Below are positions 19,172 through 27,384 of a stretch of DNA of 64,000 bases, one piece after another. Position 1 is the first letter of the stretch. Every line of letters begins with the position of its first letter. The stretch spans positions 20,484-84,483 of the forward strand of contig LJHT01000091.1 in NCBI GenBank assembly GCA_001295905.1, given 5' to 3'. Source of the DNA: a beta proteobacterium AAP51 (GTDB lineage: Bacteria > Pseudomonadota > Gammaproteobacteria > Burkholderiales > Burkholderiaceae_C). A program made the position numbers and the translations under genes. A model generated the notes under the pieces. The model was not told the origin of the DNA, searched no databases, and saw only the letters and a program-made list of their open reading frames with translations.

Positions 19172-20550
19172 GCGGTGGCCTTGGCAGGGCGGCCCGCCTT
19201 GCGCTTGGTGGACGGAACTGCAGCCTGACGCTGGGCGCGGATGCGTTCGAGCAGCACGCTCGCGGGTTCGTCGCTCGAGTCCTGCGGGACGAGTTGGCCG
19301 GAGAAGGCGGCGCGGAGGATGTTTTGGCGTTGGGCGGCGGCGCGGGCCATCGACCATTCAATGGTGCGTTCCTGCTCCTCGACGGCTTCAAACGCCGCCT
19401 CAAGCCTTTCCACGATCTCCTTCTGTTCAGCCAGAGGAGGCACAAGGACGCGCAGCCGACCGAACTTGCCAGCGCTCAAATGGTTAATGCCTACACCCGC
19501 GGAAAGACTCGCAAACACGCCGAGCTTCTGCTGGGCCATGAATAGAAAGTAAGCAAACTCTGAAGACACTAACTTCGGACGAAATCTCACCACTGTGTTC
19601 TGAAAGCAGAAGAGGCCGTCCACACGTGGCCAAATGGCGGGCCGTCCAACGTGTTCGGCGCTTCCAGATGCCTCGGTAAGTAGCACATCGCCTTGACTCA
19701 AGGCAAAGGTTTGAATCTCGGACGCGTTGAAGTCCATTTCGAGCACATCGCGTAGATCTACTCCCCTCTCTGTGATATTTGCCGCACGGATGTAAGGCGT
19801 CGGGTTTGAGCCGCCAACCTTGTCAGGCGAGCGCTGGCGTCCCAATTGAACGGTGCCGATCTCATTGATGGCTAGCAGTCGCCAGTCACGTGGAATGCCA
19901 GGCGAGCCTGAACTTGAGATCTCTTCTTGATCTCGCCAATCTACCGTGAGCGTGCCTTCAATGGCAGCTTTCAGAAGGGATTGGCGTAGTCGGCTGAGCT
20001 TGCGCTTTGCAGCGAGGAGCTCCGCTACGGCGGCGTCGTTGCCAGAGAGTGCTTCATCCAACGCATCAACTATTCGGTCTTGCTCTCGCAATGGGGGCAA
20101 TCTAATTGGCCAGGAACGCACAACCCCTTGCGAGATGTTTGGTTGTGCACCGCCCTGGCCCGCGGCAGCCAGCGCCTCAGCCTGGCTGACCAAGTAGTAG
20201 TGCAAGAATTGACTGGACACACACAGAGGGATGCCGACCGCGCAGGCTTGGTTTGTCGCCGCCGCGACTCCCAGGATTGAGGCTTTGCCAATCGTCGCGC
20301 CGTACATGGCGACTGCAACCGATCCTTGTGGAAAGAGCTTTGCACTTGACGATTCAAGTCCTTCCGCGGTCAGATGTTCCTCGCTGTCTGCAATGGTTCT
20401 TGGACCAAGCTCCCCGGTCTTGATCCACGGGATCGACCCGCCGAAGAATTCCGGATGCGAACGTGAAGGTGTACCACCAGAGCCCCATCGGGCAACTTCA
20501 TCCAGCGTTGTCGATACCCACCCTGTAGGCAACTGCGGAGGAGCAATCAA
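19168..20550 (-). CDS. hsdS: type I restriction-modification specificity subunit (TTG start)
   Basis: The 460-residue protein has two target-recognition domains, each followed by a conserved coiled region (LREQDRIVDALDEALS near 190; LAEQKEIVERLEAAFEAVEEQ near 380). This is the typical two-half HsdS. No ATG or GTG fits. A TTG at 20550 overlaps the hsdR stop (TTGA) and has CAGGAG upstream, and the first residues (LIAPPQLPTGWVSTTL) look like a true HsdS N-terminus. It sets the DNA sequence bound by the complex. The recognition site cannot be read from sequence. Confidence 0.88.
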   Translation of the reverse strand: MIAPPQLPTGWVSTTLDEVARWGSGGTPSRSHPEFFGGSIPWIKTGELGPRTIADSEEHLTAEGLESSSAKLFPQGSVAVAMYGATIGKASILGVAAATNQACAVGIPLCVSSQFLHYYLVSQAEALAAAGQGGAQPNISQGVVRSWPIRLPPLREQDRIVDALDEALSGNDAAVAELLAAKRKLSRLRQSLLKAAIEGTLTVDWRDQEEISSSGSPGIPRDWRLLAINEIGTVQLGRQRSPDKVGGSNPTPYIRAANITERGVDLRDVLEMDFNASEIQTFALSQGDVLLTEASGSAEHVGRPAIWPRVDGLFCFQNTVVRFRPKLVSSEFAYFLFMAQQKLGVFASLSAGVGINHLSAGKFGRLRVLVPPLAEQKEIVERLEAAFEAVEEQERTIEWSMARAAAQRQNILRAAFSGQLVPQDSSDEPASVLLERIRAQRQAAVPSTKRKAGRPAKATA

Positions 20551-23327
20551 GCCACCAACTCCTGATTCATTTCCAACATCACGCCATCCAGCTCCGCACC
20601 GAACAGGCCCCATGCCTTCTGCAACCCGCCCCGGTTCGCAAACTCCGCGAAATCGAAGTCCTCGCGCGCCACGCTGCAACTGGCGGCGATGTGGTCCTTC
20701 ATCAGCCGCAGCCACTCGGTCTGCTCGGGCGTGAAGGCCGTGGCCCGCTGGGCGTTGTGGCGGAAGATCCAGGTCTGGAAGCGGCGGTCCACGGCGTCCT
20801 GGAAGGGGCGCAGTTCGGCATCCAGCCCCATGGCAAAGCGCACCAGCTGCACCAGGTCGGTCAGCTGCCGCCGCACATCGGCGCCCTGCACCTGGCTGCC
20901 CTGCACACGCGCATAGGCGGCCCACAGCCGCTCGGTGGTCAGCATCAGCGGCGGGCGGGCCAGGCGCTGGTGCAGGTCTTCGATCATCTCGAAGGTCAGC
21001 GCGCGGCGCTGGTAGGGCTGGGCGTAGAAGAAGGACAGCGCCTCGATCTCGTCCTTGTGCTGGGCGATGTACTCGGCAAAGCGCTGGATGTCGCCTTGCG
21101 CCTTCTCGGCAGCCTGCTGGCTGTAGCCGCTGAAGGTGACGGTGTCCAGGTTGATGTGGTCGATGATCTGCTCGGCATCGCGCCGGGCGGATTCGATCGC
21201 GTCGCGCAGTTCCGGTTTGTCGAAGGGCGCGCAGGCGGCCGCCACGCGGGCCGAGCGGGCCTCGGCCAGTTCCTCGGGCGTCAACGAATCCTCGCTGCGC
21301 GTGATGCCACGCCGGGCCGCGTTGGCCAGCGCGTCGCGCACCACGGCATCGGCATCCAGCGCGTTCAGCAGCTCGCGCCCGAATTGCTGCACCGGCACGC
21401 CCCCGGTCACCTTGGCCAGGCGGGCCTGCGCTTCGGGGTCCAGCGTCTTGCCCAGGCGCAACAGGCGGTTGGCCAGGGAGGTGACGGTGTCGTCGTCGCG
21501 GCTGCCCATGGCCACGCCCAACAGCAAGTCCTTCAGCGGCACCGTGGGCTTCTTCTCCAGCGGGCGGCTGTCGGTCTTGCAGCTTTTCTCCACGCCCACG
21601 GCGTCGATCAGCACGAAGCGGCTCTTGGCGCCCTCGGCGCTGCCCGACACGCGGCGCAGCGCATCGGCGTCCAGGCTGCGCACGCCGCGGCCCTTCATCT
21701 GCTCGTAGTAGCCGCGGCTGCGCACGTCGCGCATGAACAGCAGCACTTCCAGCGGCTTCACGTCGGTGCCGGTGGCGATCATGTCCACGGTGACGGCGAT
21801 GCGGGGGTGGAAGTCGTTGCGGAAGGCGGTGAGCACGCCTTCGGCATCTTTCTCGCCATAGGTCACCTTGCGGCAGAAGGCGTTGCCCTGGGCGTAGACC
21901 TCGCGCACCGACTGCACGATGTCGTCAGCGTGGCTGTCGGTCTTGGCAAAGATCAGGGTCTTCGGCGTTTCCTTGCGGCGCGGGAAGATCTCGGTTTCGA
22001 CGGCCAGTTTCATGGCCTCGATGACCTTGCGGATCTGGCTGGGGTTGACGACCGAGCGGTCCAGGTCCTTGCCCGTGTAGGCCTCGTCGTCTTCGGTCTG
22101 GGTCCAGCGCTTCTTGCGCGTCTGGCGGTCGCGCCGGTCCACCCAGGATTGCGCCCGCACCACTTCACCCTTGGCGGTGATCTCGGTGACGATCTCGTAG
22201 ACGTCGTAGCCCACGTTCACCCCGTCGGCCACCGACTGTTCGTAGCCGTACTCGGCCACGATGTTCTCGTTGAAGAAGCCGAAGGTGCGCTTGTCGGGTG
22301 TGGCCGTCAGGCCGACGAGGAAGGCATCGAAGTAGTCCAGCACCTGCTTCCACAGGTTGTAGATGCTGCGGTGGCACTCGTCGATGACGATGACGTCGAA
22401 GGTCTCGACCGGTACGGCCGCGCTGTAGCGCACGAGCTTGGCTTGGGCCTGGCGCTGTTGAACTTCGTTGAGCGAGGTGTCTTCGGCCGATTCGTCAATG
22501 GGCTCGCCCGACAGCACTGAGTACATGCGCTGGATGGTGCTGATCACCACCTGCGCATGGGGGTCGATGGTGGGCCCCGCCAGCCGTTGCACGCCGTACA
22601 GCTCAGTGAATTTGCGGGCGTCGTCGGCCGGCTGGTAGGCCATGAACTCCTGGTGCGCCTGCTTGCCCAGGTTGCGCGTGTCCACCAGGAACAGCACGCG
22701 CTTGGCACCGCCGAACTTCAGCAGCCGGTAGACCGATGTGATGGCGGTGAAGGTCTTGCCGGCGCCCGTGGCCATGTGCACCAGCGAGCGCGGGCGGTTC
22801 TCCGCCAGTGACTTCTCCAGGCCCGTGACCGCGCTGATCTGGCAGTCGCGCAGCCCGGCCTCGGGCAGTGCCGGCATGGCAGTCGCCAAGCGCCCACGGA
22901 AGGTGCTGGGTGCAGCGAGCCACTCGGCCAGTTGCTGCGGCTGGAAGAAGTGGAATAGCTCCCTGGAGCGGGGCAGGGGGTCCAGCCCGTCGGTGAACCG
23001 GATGATCTGGCCCGTGGCCTCGAACAGGAACCGCAGCGGTCGCCCGGCCTTGCGCCACTTCAGGGTCGCGTTGGCGTAGCGCTCGGTCTGCGCCTCGTGT
23101 TCGGTGATGCGCTGGCCCTCTTCGTCACGCTTGGCTTCGATGACGCCGACTGGCTCGCGGTCCACCAAGAGCATGTAGTCGGCGGGGCCCGTGTCGGTGG
23201 GGAACTCGCGCACGGCGACACCACGGCCGGCGGCCGGATTGAACTGCGCCATGTCCTGAATCACCCAGCCGGCTTGTTCAAGCCGCTGGTCGATCAGTTC
23301 ACGCGCCTTGTCTTCCGGCTTGGTCAT
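20547..23327 (-). CDS. hsdR: type I restriction endonuclease subunit R
   Basis: The 926-residue protein has an N-terminal PD-(D/E)xK nuclease (D50, E64-A-K66), helicase motif I ATGAGKT (186-192), DECH box (316-319), motif III GLTATP (339-344) and a C-terminal region that docks on the methylase. The GGGAG ribosome site lies before ATG 23327. It translocates and cuts unmodified DNA. It leads the operon, with the methylase gene several genes away, unlike the common hsdR-M-S or M-S-R orders. Confidence 0.93.
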   Translation of the reverse strand: MTKPEDKARELIDQRLEQAGWVIQDMAQFNPAAGRGVAVREFPTDTGPADYMLLVDREPVGVIEAKRDEEGQRITEHEAQTERYANATLKWRKAGRPLRFLFEATGQIIRFTDGLDPLPRSRELFHFFQPQQLAEWLAAPSTFRGRLATAMPALPEAGLRDCQISAVTGLEKSLAENRPRSLVHMATGAGKTFTAITSVYRLLKFGGAKRVLFLVDTRNLGKQAHQEFMAYQPADDARKFTELYGVQRLAGPTIDPHAQVVISTIQRMYSVLSGEPIDESAEDTSLNEVQQRQAQAKLVRYSAAVPVETFDVIVIDECHRSIYNLWKQVLDYFDAFLVGLTATPDKRTFGFFNENIVAEYGYEQSVADGVNVGYDVYEIVTEITAKGEVVRAQSWVDRRDRQTRKKRWTQTEDDEAYTGKDLDRSVVNPSQIRKVIEAMKLAVETEIFPRRKETPKTLIFAKTDSHADDIVQSVREVYAQGNAFCRKVTYGEKDAEGVLTAFRNDFHPRIAVTVDMIATGTDVKPLEVLLFMRDVRSRGYYEQMKGRGVRSLDADALRRVSGSAEGAKSRFVLIDAVGVEKSCKTDSRPLEKKPTVPLKDLLLGVAMGSRDDDTVTSLANRLLRLGKTLDPEAQARLAKVTGGVPVQQFGRELLNALDADAVVRDALANAARRGITRSEDSLTPEELAEARSARVAAACAPFDKPELRDAIESARRDAEQIIDHINLDTVTFSGYSQQAAEKAQGDIQRFAEYIAQHKDEIEALSFFYAQPYQRRALTFEMIEDLHQRLARPPLMLTTERLWAAYARVQGSQVQGADVRRQLTDLVQLVRFAMGLDAELRPFQDAVDRRFQTWIFRHNAQRATAFTPEQTEWLRLMKDHIAASCSVAREDFDFAEFANRGGLQKAWGLFGAELDGVMLEMNQELVA

Positions 23328-23356
23328 CGTGCTCCCTCGTGTCCGCGAAGGTCAGC

Positions 23357-23593
23357 TCATGGCTCTGCCTGCGGGTCGGGCACATGTTCGATCAGATCCT
23401 CGACCTTGCACTCGAAGTAGGTGCACAGCCTGTCCAGCGTCTCGGTCGTGGCGCCATTCCCCTTGTGGTTGAGGATGCGCGACAGCGTCATGCGGTTGAC
23501 GCCGGTGGTGTCGGCCACCTCTTGGATCGTGATGCGGCGGGACTGCTTGAACTGCAGTTTCTCCATCTGCTCGGCGAGCTTGAAGCGAATCAC
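23357..23593 (-). CDS. small XRE-family regulator
   Basis: The 78-residue helix-turn-helix protein (ITIQEVADTTGVNRMTLSRILNHKGNGATTETLDRLCTYF) is placed at a GTG start (23593, IRFKLAEQMEKLQF) because this group of regulators normally begins at MIRFKLAE. The longer ATG option (23677) would translate the operator repeats. AGG precedes the GTG. It lies 29 bp upstream of hsdR in the same direction, so it probably controls the RM operon, the divergent excisionase/integrase genes, or both. Confidence 0.75.
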   Translation of the reverse strand: MIRFKLAEQMEKLQFKQSRRITIQEVADTTGVNRMTLSRILNHKGNGATTETLDRLCTYFECKVEDLIEHVPDPQAEP

Positions 23594-23610
23594 GTTGATG
23601 CCTAAAAGCT

Positions 23611-23703
23611 GCGTTTGATACACAAAAGTCTCAAACGCTATTGCAAAGTGGCGTTTGATGAGTACAGTACGCATCAAACGCTACTTCTTTGCGGCGTTTG
23701 ATG
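23611..23703. promoter_or_regulatory. five alternating operator half-sites
   Basis: Copies of GCGTTTGATR occur as forward 23611-23620, reverse 23631-23638 (TCAAACGC), forward 23651-23660, reverse 23672-23681 and forward 23694-23703. Starts are 20 to 22 bp apart, about two helical turns, alternating in orientation. The array fills the space between the XRE regulator and the divergent excisionase-like gene. It is the probable binding region of that regulator. Confidence 0.75.
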
Positions 23704-23740
23704 AAGAGACTTATCAACCGGGACGGAGCCTAGCACGACG

Positions 23741-23971
23741 ATGACCTACCTCACCACGATTCAGCTGGCGCTGAAGATCAAGTACGACGAAAGGACGATC
23801 CGCGAGCGCCTGAAGGACAGCGTGCTCATCGAGGGTACGCACTACATCCGCCCGTTCGGCGGGCGGAAGATCCTCTACATCTGGGAAACCATCGAGCGCG
23901 ACATGGCCGCCGCTTCTACCGCGGTGTCGGGCGGCATCCCGATGGCCAACGGGCAGGTGATCCATGGCTAA
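23741..23971 (+). CDS. excisionase-like small DNA-binding protein
   Basis: The 76-residue protein begins MTYLTTIQLALKIKYDERTIRERLKDS, a MerR/excisionase-type helix-turn-helix, followed by a wing with YIRPFGGRKILYIW. It overlaps the integrase start by 8 bp and reads in the same direction. Excisionases bend DNA at attachment sites and favour excision. Function is inferred from size, fold pattern and position. Confidence 0.65.
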   Translation: MTYLTTIQLALKIKYDERTIRERLKDSVLIEGTHYIRPFGGRKILYIWETIERDMAAASTAVSGGIPMANGQVIHG

Positions 23972-25241
23972 GGTCACCGTTCGCAAAGAGACGGGCCGTC
24001 TCGTCATCGACTTCATCTACCAAGGCAAGCGTTGCCGGGAGCAGACCGCACTGCCGGATACGCCCATGAACCGCAAGCGTGCGGGCGCGGTCGTTGATCG
24101 CATCAAGGCGGCCATCGCGCAGGGCACCTTCAACTACGCCGACTTCTTCCCGGGCAGCGACATGGCACTGCGGTTTGCATCGCCGGCGCAGGTCGCGCAG
24201 CGCCTGGCGCAGGCTGCGCCGCAGGCGGGACTGGGCGCAGTCGGTGCGGCGGCCGCGGAGGTGGTCTCAATGCCCACGCCCTCGTTCCGCGACTTCGTCA
24301 GCACGTGGGTGGCAGAGCATCGCATCGAGTGGCGGCGGTCACACATCCAGGTGCTGGACTCCACACTTTCGAGCCACCTGCTGCCGGCCTTTGGCGACAA
24401 GCCCGTCGGCACCATCAGCAAGTCTGATGTGCTGAACTTCCGCGCGGCGCTGGCAGAGAAGCCTGGGCGCACAGGAGACAAGCTCAGCAACAAGCGCATC
24501 AACAACGTCCTGGCAGTGATGCGCCAGATCATGGCCGATGCTGCGGATCGCTATGGCTTCGTCTCGCCGTGTGCCAACGTCAAGCCGCTGAAGATTCGCA
24601 AGGCCGACATCAGGCCGTTCTCCCTGGACGAAGTGCAGCAGATGCTGGCCAAGGTCCGCGCAGACTGGAAGGACTACTTCATCTTCCGCTTTCTGACGGG
24701 CGTGCGCACTGGAGAGGCCCATGGTCTGAAGTGGAAGTACGTCGACTTCGTACACCGGCTCATCCTCATCCGCGAGACCTTCGTCCTGGGTGAAGACGAA
24801 TACACCAAGACCGACAGCTCGCAGCGCGACATCCAGATGTCGACGCCCGTGTACGAAGCGCTGAAGCGGCAATGGGAGGTGAGCGGCAAGCGCAGCGAGT
24901 ACGTCTTCTGCAACGGCGAGGGAAAGCCCATCGACAACAAGAACTTCAGCGACCGCGTCTGGTATCCCCTGCTGCGCAACCTCGGTCTGGACAAGCGCCG
25001 TCCTTATCAGATGCGCCACACGGCCGCGACCCTCTGGCTGGCCTCGGGCGAGGCACCCGAGTGGGTTGCCCGCCAACTTGGGCACTCGAGCACCCAGATG
25101 CTTTTCACGGTCTATAGCCGCTTCGTGCCGAACATGACCCGCCAGGACGGCTCAGCCATCGACCGGCTGCTGGCCTCCCGGTTTGCGACGACCAACGTCA
25201 AGGCTGCCGAGCCAGCCGCTCCGGCGACGCCCCGGCTGTGA
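23964..25241 (+). CDS. tyrosine-type site-specific integrase
   Basis: The 425-residue integrase has an N-terminal arm-binding domain (VTVRKETGRLVIDFIYQGKRCREQT), a SAM-like core-binding domain (about 105-200) and a catalytic domain. Active-site residues are R248 (TGVRTGE), K282, R351 (YQMRHTA, with Tyr in place of the first His of HxxR), H374 (LGH) and nucleophile Y384 (TVYSRF). All essential residues are present, so it looks active. It is 14 kb from the tRNA, so the element it moves may be smaller than the whole accessory region. Confidence 0.92.
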   Translation: MAKVTVRKETGRLVIDFIYQGKRCREQTALPDTPMNRKRAGAVVDRIKAAIAQGTFNYADFFPGSDMALRFASPAQVAQRLAQAAPQAGLGAVGAAAAEVVSMPTPSFRDFVSTWVAEHRIEWRRSHIQVLDSTLSSHLLPAFGDKPVGTISKSDVLNFRAALAEKPGRTGDKLSNKRINNVLAVMRQIMADAADRYGFVSPCANVKPLKIRKADIRPFSLDEVQQMLAKVRADWKDYFIFRFLTGVRTGEAHGLKWKYVDFVHRLILIRETFVLGEDEYTKTDSSQRDIQMSTPVYEALKRQWEVSGKRSEYVFCNGEGKPIDNKNFSDRVWYPLLRNLGLDKRRPYQMRHTAATLWLASGEAPEWVARQLGHSSTQMLFTVYSRFVPNMTRQDGSAIDRLLASRFATTNVKAAEPAAPATPRL

Positions 25242-25355
25242 ACGCCGCACCTCCGGCCTGACCGGCCACTGACCTCACTCGACCCGCTTTTGCGAGGTGG
25301 TTTTGGCCGCCGCGCCGGGCGAACTCATCCCCACGTTTCCACAGGACACATCGAT

Positions 25356-25730
25356 ATGACCGACCGCGACCCGACCCACCTGGATTACAGAACCTTCCCG
25401 CCCGCCATGCTGATGAGCGTATCGGCGGTGGCCGTGCGCTTGCACGACACCCTGAGTGACGCGGCAGCCGACACCTGGCGCAAGACCTTCGAGGTTTTCG
25501 CCAGCGGCCTGGGCGTGCAGGTCGAACAGCTGCCTTCCGATGGTCGGGGCATCTGTCTGCATCTCGGGGGGGACGGTGGCGTGGGCCTGCGCAGCAAGGG
25601 AATGGTCCTGAACTGGCTTGCGCTGAGCCGCGATGTTCAGGCCGTGCGCGTACTGGACGCGTCGCACCGCAAGGCCAAGGGGCTGACGGTCTTCGTGGAC
25701 CGTGCGACGAAGTTGCTGATCGCTCCTTGA
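25356..25730 (+). CDS. small protein of unknown function, paralogue set member 1
   Basis: The 124-residue protein (start MTDRDPTHLDY) lies 114 bp behind the integrase. Its C-terminal half (ICLHLGGDGGVGLRSKGMVLNWLALSRDVQAVRVLDAS) shares a pattern with the next two genes: a beta-strand pair, then a helix with a V/L-L-x-W-L core, then a V-x-V strand. No signal peptide or known motif is seen. It is probably soluble. Confidence 0.55.
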   Translation: MTDRDPTHLDYRTFPPAMLMSVSAVAVRLHDTLSDAAADTWRKTFEVFASGLGVQVEQLPSDGRGICLHLGGDGGVGLRSKGMVLNWLALSRDVQAVRVLDASHRKAKGLTVFVDRATKLLIAP

Positions 25731-25843
25731 GGCACGCAATGCGCTGCTTCCTCCCTCCAGTCCTGCCGTGCATCCGCGGCCCACCAGGTGACGCCCGCTC
25801 TGTCCTCACTCATCTGCAACCGAACAACTCAAGGAGATACCGT

Positions 25844-26164
25844 ATGAACGTCCGTATCGCTGCCCAAACCGACCGCCGGTTCGTGTGGCTTCACATCGGA
25901 GCAACCGCAGCCATGGAGCCGCGCGGAATGCTGCACTTCGTCCGCCGGCTGAACCGGTTCCTCGTCGGCTCTGGCCTCTTCGCGTTGAGTCAGGGGAACG
26001 ACCGCATCCTGCTGCTCGGTCTGAAGGGGGCGATCACCTCTCAGGACACCGGGCTGGTGATGCTGTGGCTGTGGCGCCAGCCGCAGGTGGCCGCGCTGGG
26101 CATCGAGAAGCCGACGCCTCACGAAGTGCATGCGGCCGCAAGGCTGGGCCATGCGGGCCGCTGA
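25844..26164 (+). CDS. small protein of unknown function, paralogue set member 2
   Basis: The 106-residue protein starts MNVRIAAQ with a good ribosome site (AAGGAGAT). It has a helix (PRGMLHFVRRLNRFL), a strand pair (RILLLGLKGAIT) and SQDTGLVMLWLWRQPQVAALGIE, aligning with members 1 and 3. It overlaps member 3 by 14 bp. The W-L helix and following strand resemble the end of YggL/DUF469 proteins, but the match is weak. Confidence 0.55.
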   Translation: MNVRIAAQTDRRFVWLHIGATAAMEPRGMLHFVRRLNRFLVGSGLFALSQGNDRILLLGLKGAITSQDTGLVMLWLWRQPQVAALGIEKPTPHEVHAAARLGHAGR

Positions 26165-26567
26165 GCGAGTGCCCGTGGAGGGCGCGGCCTTCACGTTGGA
26201 GCTGGACGCCAGTCTCGGCACACCGGCATCACTCAGGGCCCTCGAGCGTGCCATCGTGGACTATGCCGAGGCACACGAACTGGAGATGAGCGGGATGCAG
26301 TTGCGCTTCTCCGTTCAGGCCGTCGGGCGCCCTACCACGGCGGAAGACCAGGTGGCCTTGCTGGACTGGCTGATCGACCGCCCGGGCTGGCGGCGCGTAC
26401 GCGTGGGCGCACTGCGCGGGCCGAGCGCAAGCCACGGGGCCCACCTCCAGGTGAACTCGGGCGACATGGCGCTCATCGGCGTGACGCTGCTCTACCGGCT
26501 TGGCCGCCTGAAAGCTGAGCAGTACCTGCAGATCCTGGGCGGCTTCGTGCGGCCAGACACGCACTGA
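26151..26567 (+). CDS. small YggL/DUF469-like protein, paralogue set member 3
   Basis: The 138-residue protein (start MRAAERVPVEG) is the member closest to a known pattern. The run SLRALERAIVDYAEAHELEM, then a strand pair, then TAEDQVALLDWLIDRPGW and RRVRVGAL mirrors the order seen in E. coli YggL, a 50S-associated protein. Identity looks low and the family call is tentative. It overlaps member 2 in a different frame. Confidence 0.5.
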   Translation: MRAAERVPVEGAAFTLELDASLGTPASLRALERAIVDYAEAHELEMSGMQLRFSVQAVGRPTTAEDQVALLDWLIDRPGWRRVRVGALRGPSASHGAHLQVNSGDMALIGVTLLYRLGRLKAEQYLQILGGFVRPDTH

Positions 26568-26609
26568 TCAAACCTTCTTTCAACTGCCATCCCAAAGGGA
26601 GGACTTCTG

Positions 26610-27224
26610 ATGCAAACCACCTTCCGCGCAGCCGTCGTTACTGCATTCGTGACCCTGGCCGGATGTGCCAGCACCACCCGCACCGTCGAGACGACACCGG
26701 GCTATGCGATCTACGACATCAAGGCGCCTGCCGGTGTCACGCACTCGCAGATCGCAGAGGCCGTGAAGACAACGCTGCAAAAGAGCATGACTGCGGTGCA
26801 GGTCACCAACGCCATACCGCCTTCGCCGCTGCCTGAGACGGCACCGCGCTTCCAGCTGGTGTCGCCTTTCAAGGGTTCCAACCTCGCCACCCTCGCGGCC
26901 GCCTCAGGCCAGAATCTGCAGGTGCCGACCTGCGAGGGCGCCATCATGACGGCGCAGGCCAGCGATACGTCGATGCGCAAGTACGGCGAGGCGGTGAGCT
27001 TCTTCGCCTGCGTGATGCCGTACAAGGGCGGCTGGTCGCTGAACGTCTACACCACGTTCCGCACGGCCTCGGGTGCGTTCAACCCCCAGACGCTCGCAGC
27101 CACGCTGATGAAGCCGCTGACGGGCGACTCGAGCCAGTTCATCCCTCGTACGATCAACAGACTGGTGGACGTGGTGAAGGCCGCGGGTGCGACCGTGACG
27201 CTGCTTGAGGCGTTCCCGTCTTAG
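26610..27224 (+). CDS. lipoprotein of unknown function
   Basis: The 204-residue protein begins with a lipoprotein signal (MQTTFRAAVVTAFVTLAGC; lipobox LAGC, Cys19). The mature part has two Cys (PTCEGA, FFACVMP) and no recognised domain. It has a ribosome site (GGGAGGA) and lies 42 bp after the three small genes, so it may be part of their transcript. Outer-membrane anchoring is inferred from the absence of Asp after the lipobox Cys (next residue is Ala). Confidence 0.7.
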   Translation: MQTTFRAAVVTAFVTLAGCASTTRTVETTPGYAIYDIKAPAGVTHSQIAEAVKTTLQKSMTAVQVTNAIPPSPLPETAPRFQLVSPFKGSNLATLAAASGQNLQVPTCEGAIMTAQASDTSMRKYGEAVSFFACVMPYKGGWSLNVYTTFRTASGAFNPQTLAATLMKPLTGDSSQFIPRTINRLVDVVKAAGATVTLLEAFPS

Positions 27225-27384
27225 TCTTAAGCAGGCGGCCCAGCGAGGTGGTGGCGGAGACTCAGTGAGTTGCCGATGGTGACTCCCCCCACCACGCTTG
27301 ACCCAGATTCCCCACGCACCGCAGTAGGTTACCGGGTTGGCGAGGAACTGTGAGCCGGCGGCGAGACTTGGTGACCGATGGTTC

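Noticed and set aside
23964..25241. Integrase pairing with tRNA-fMet as the two ends of one element
   Set aside because: I could not find a copy of the tRNA 3' end near the integrase or elsewhere in the window, so no attachment-site pair can be claimed.
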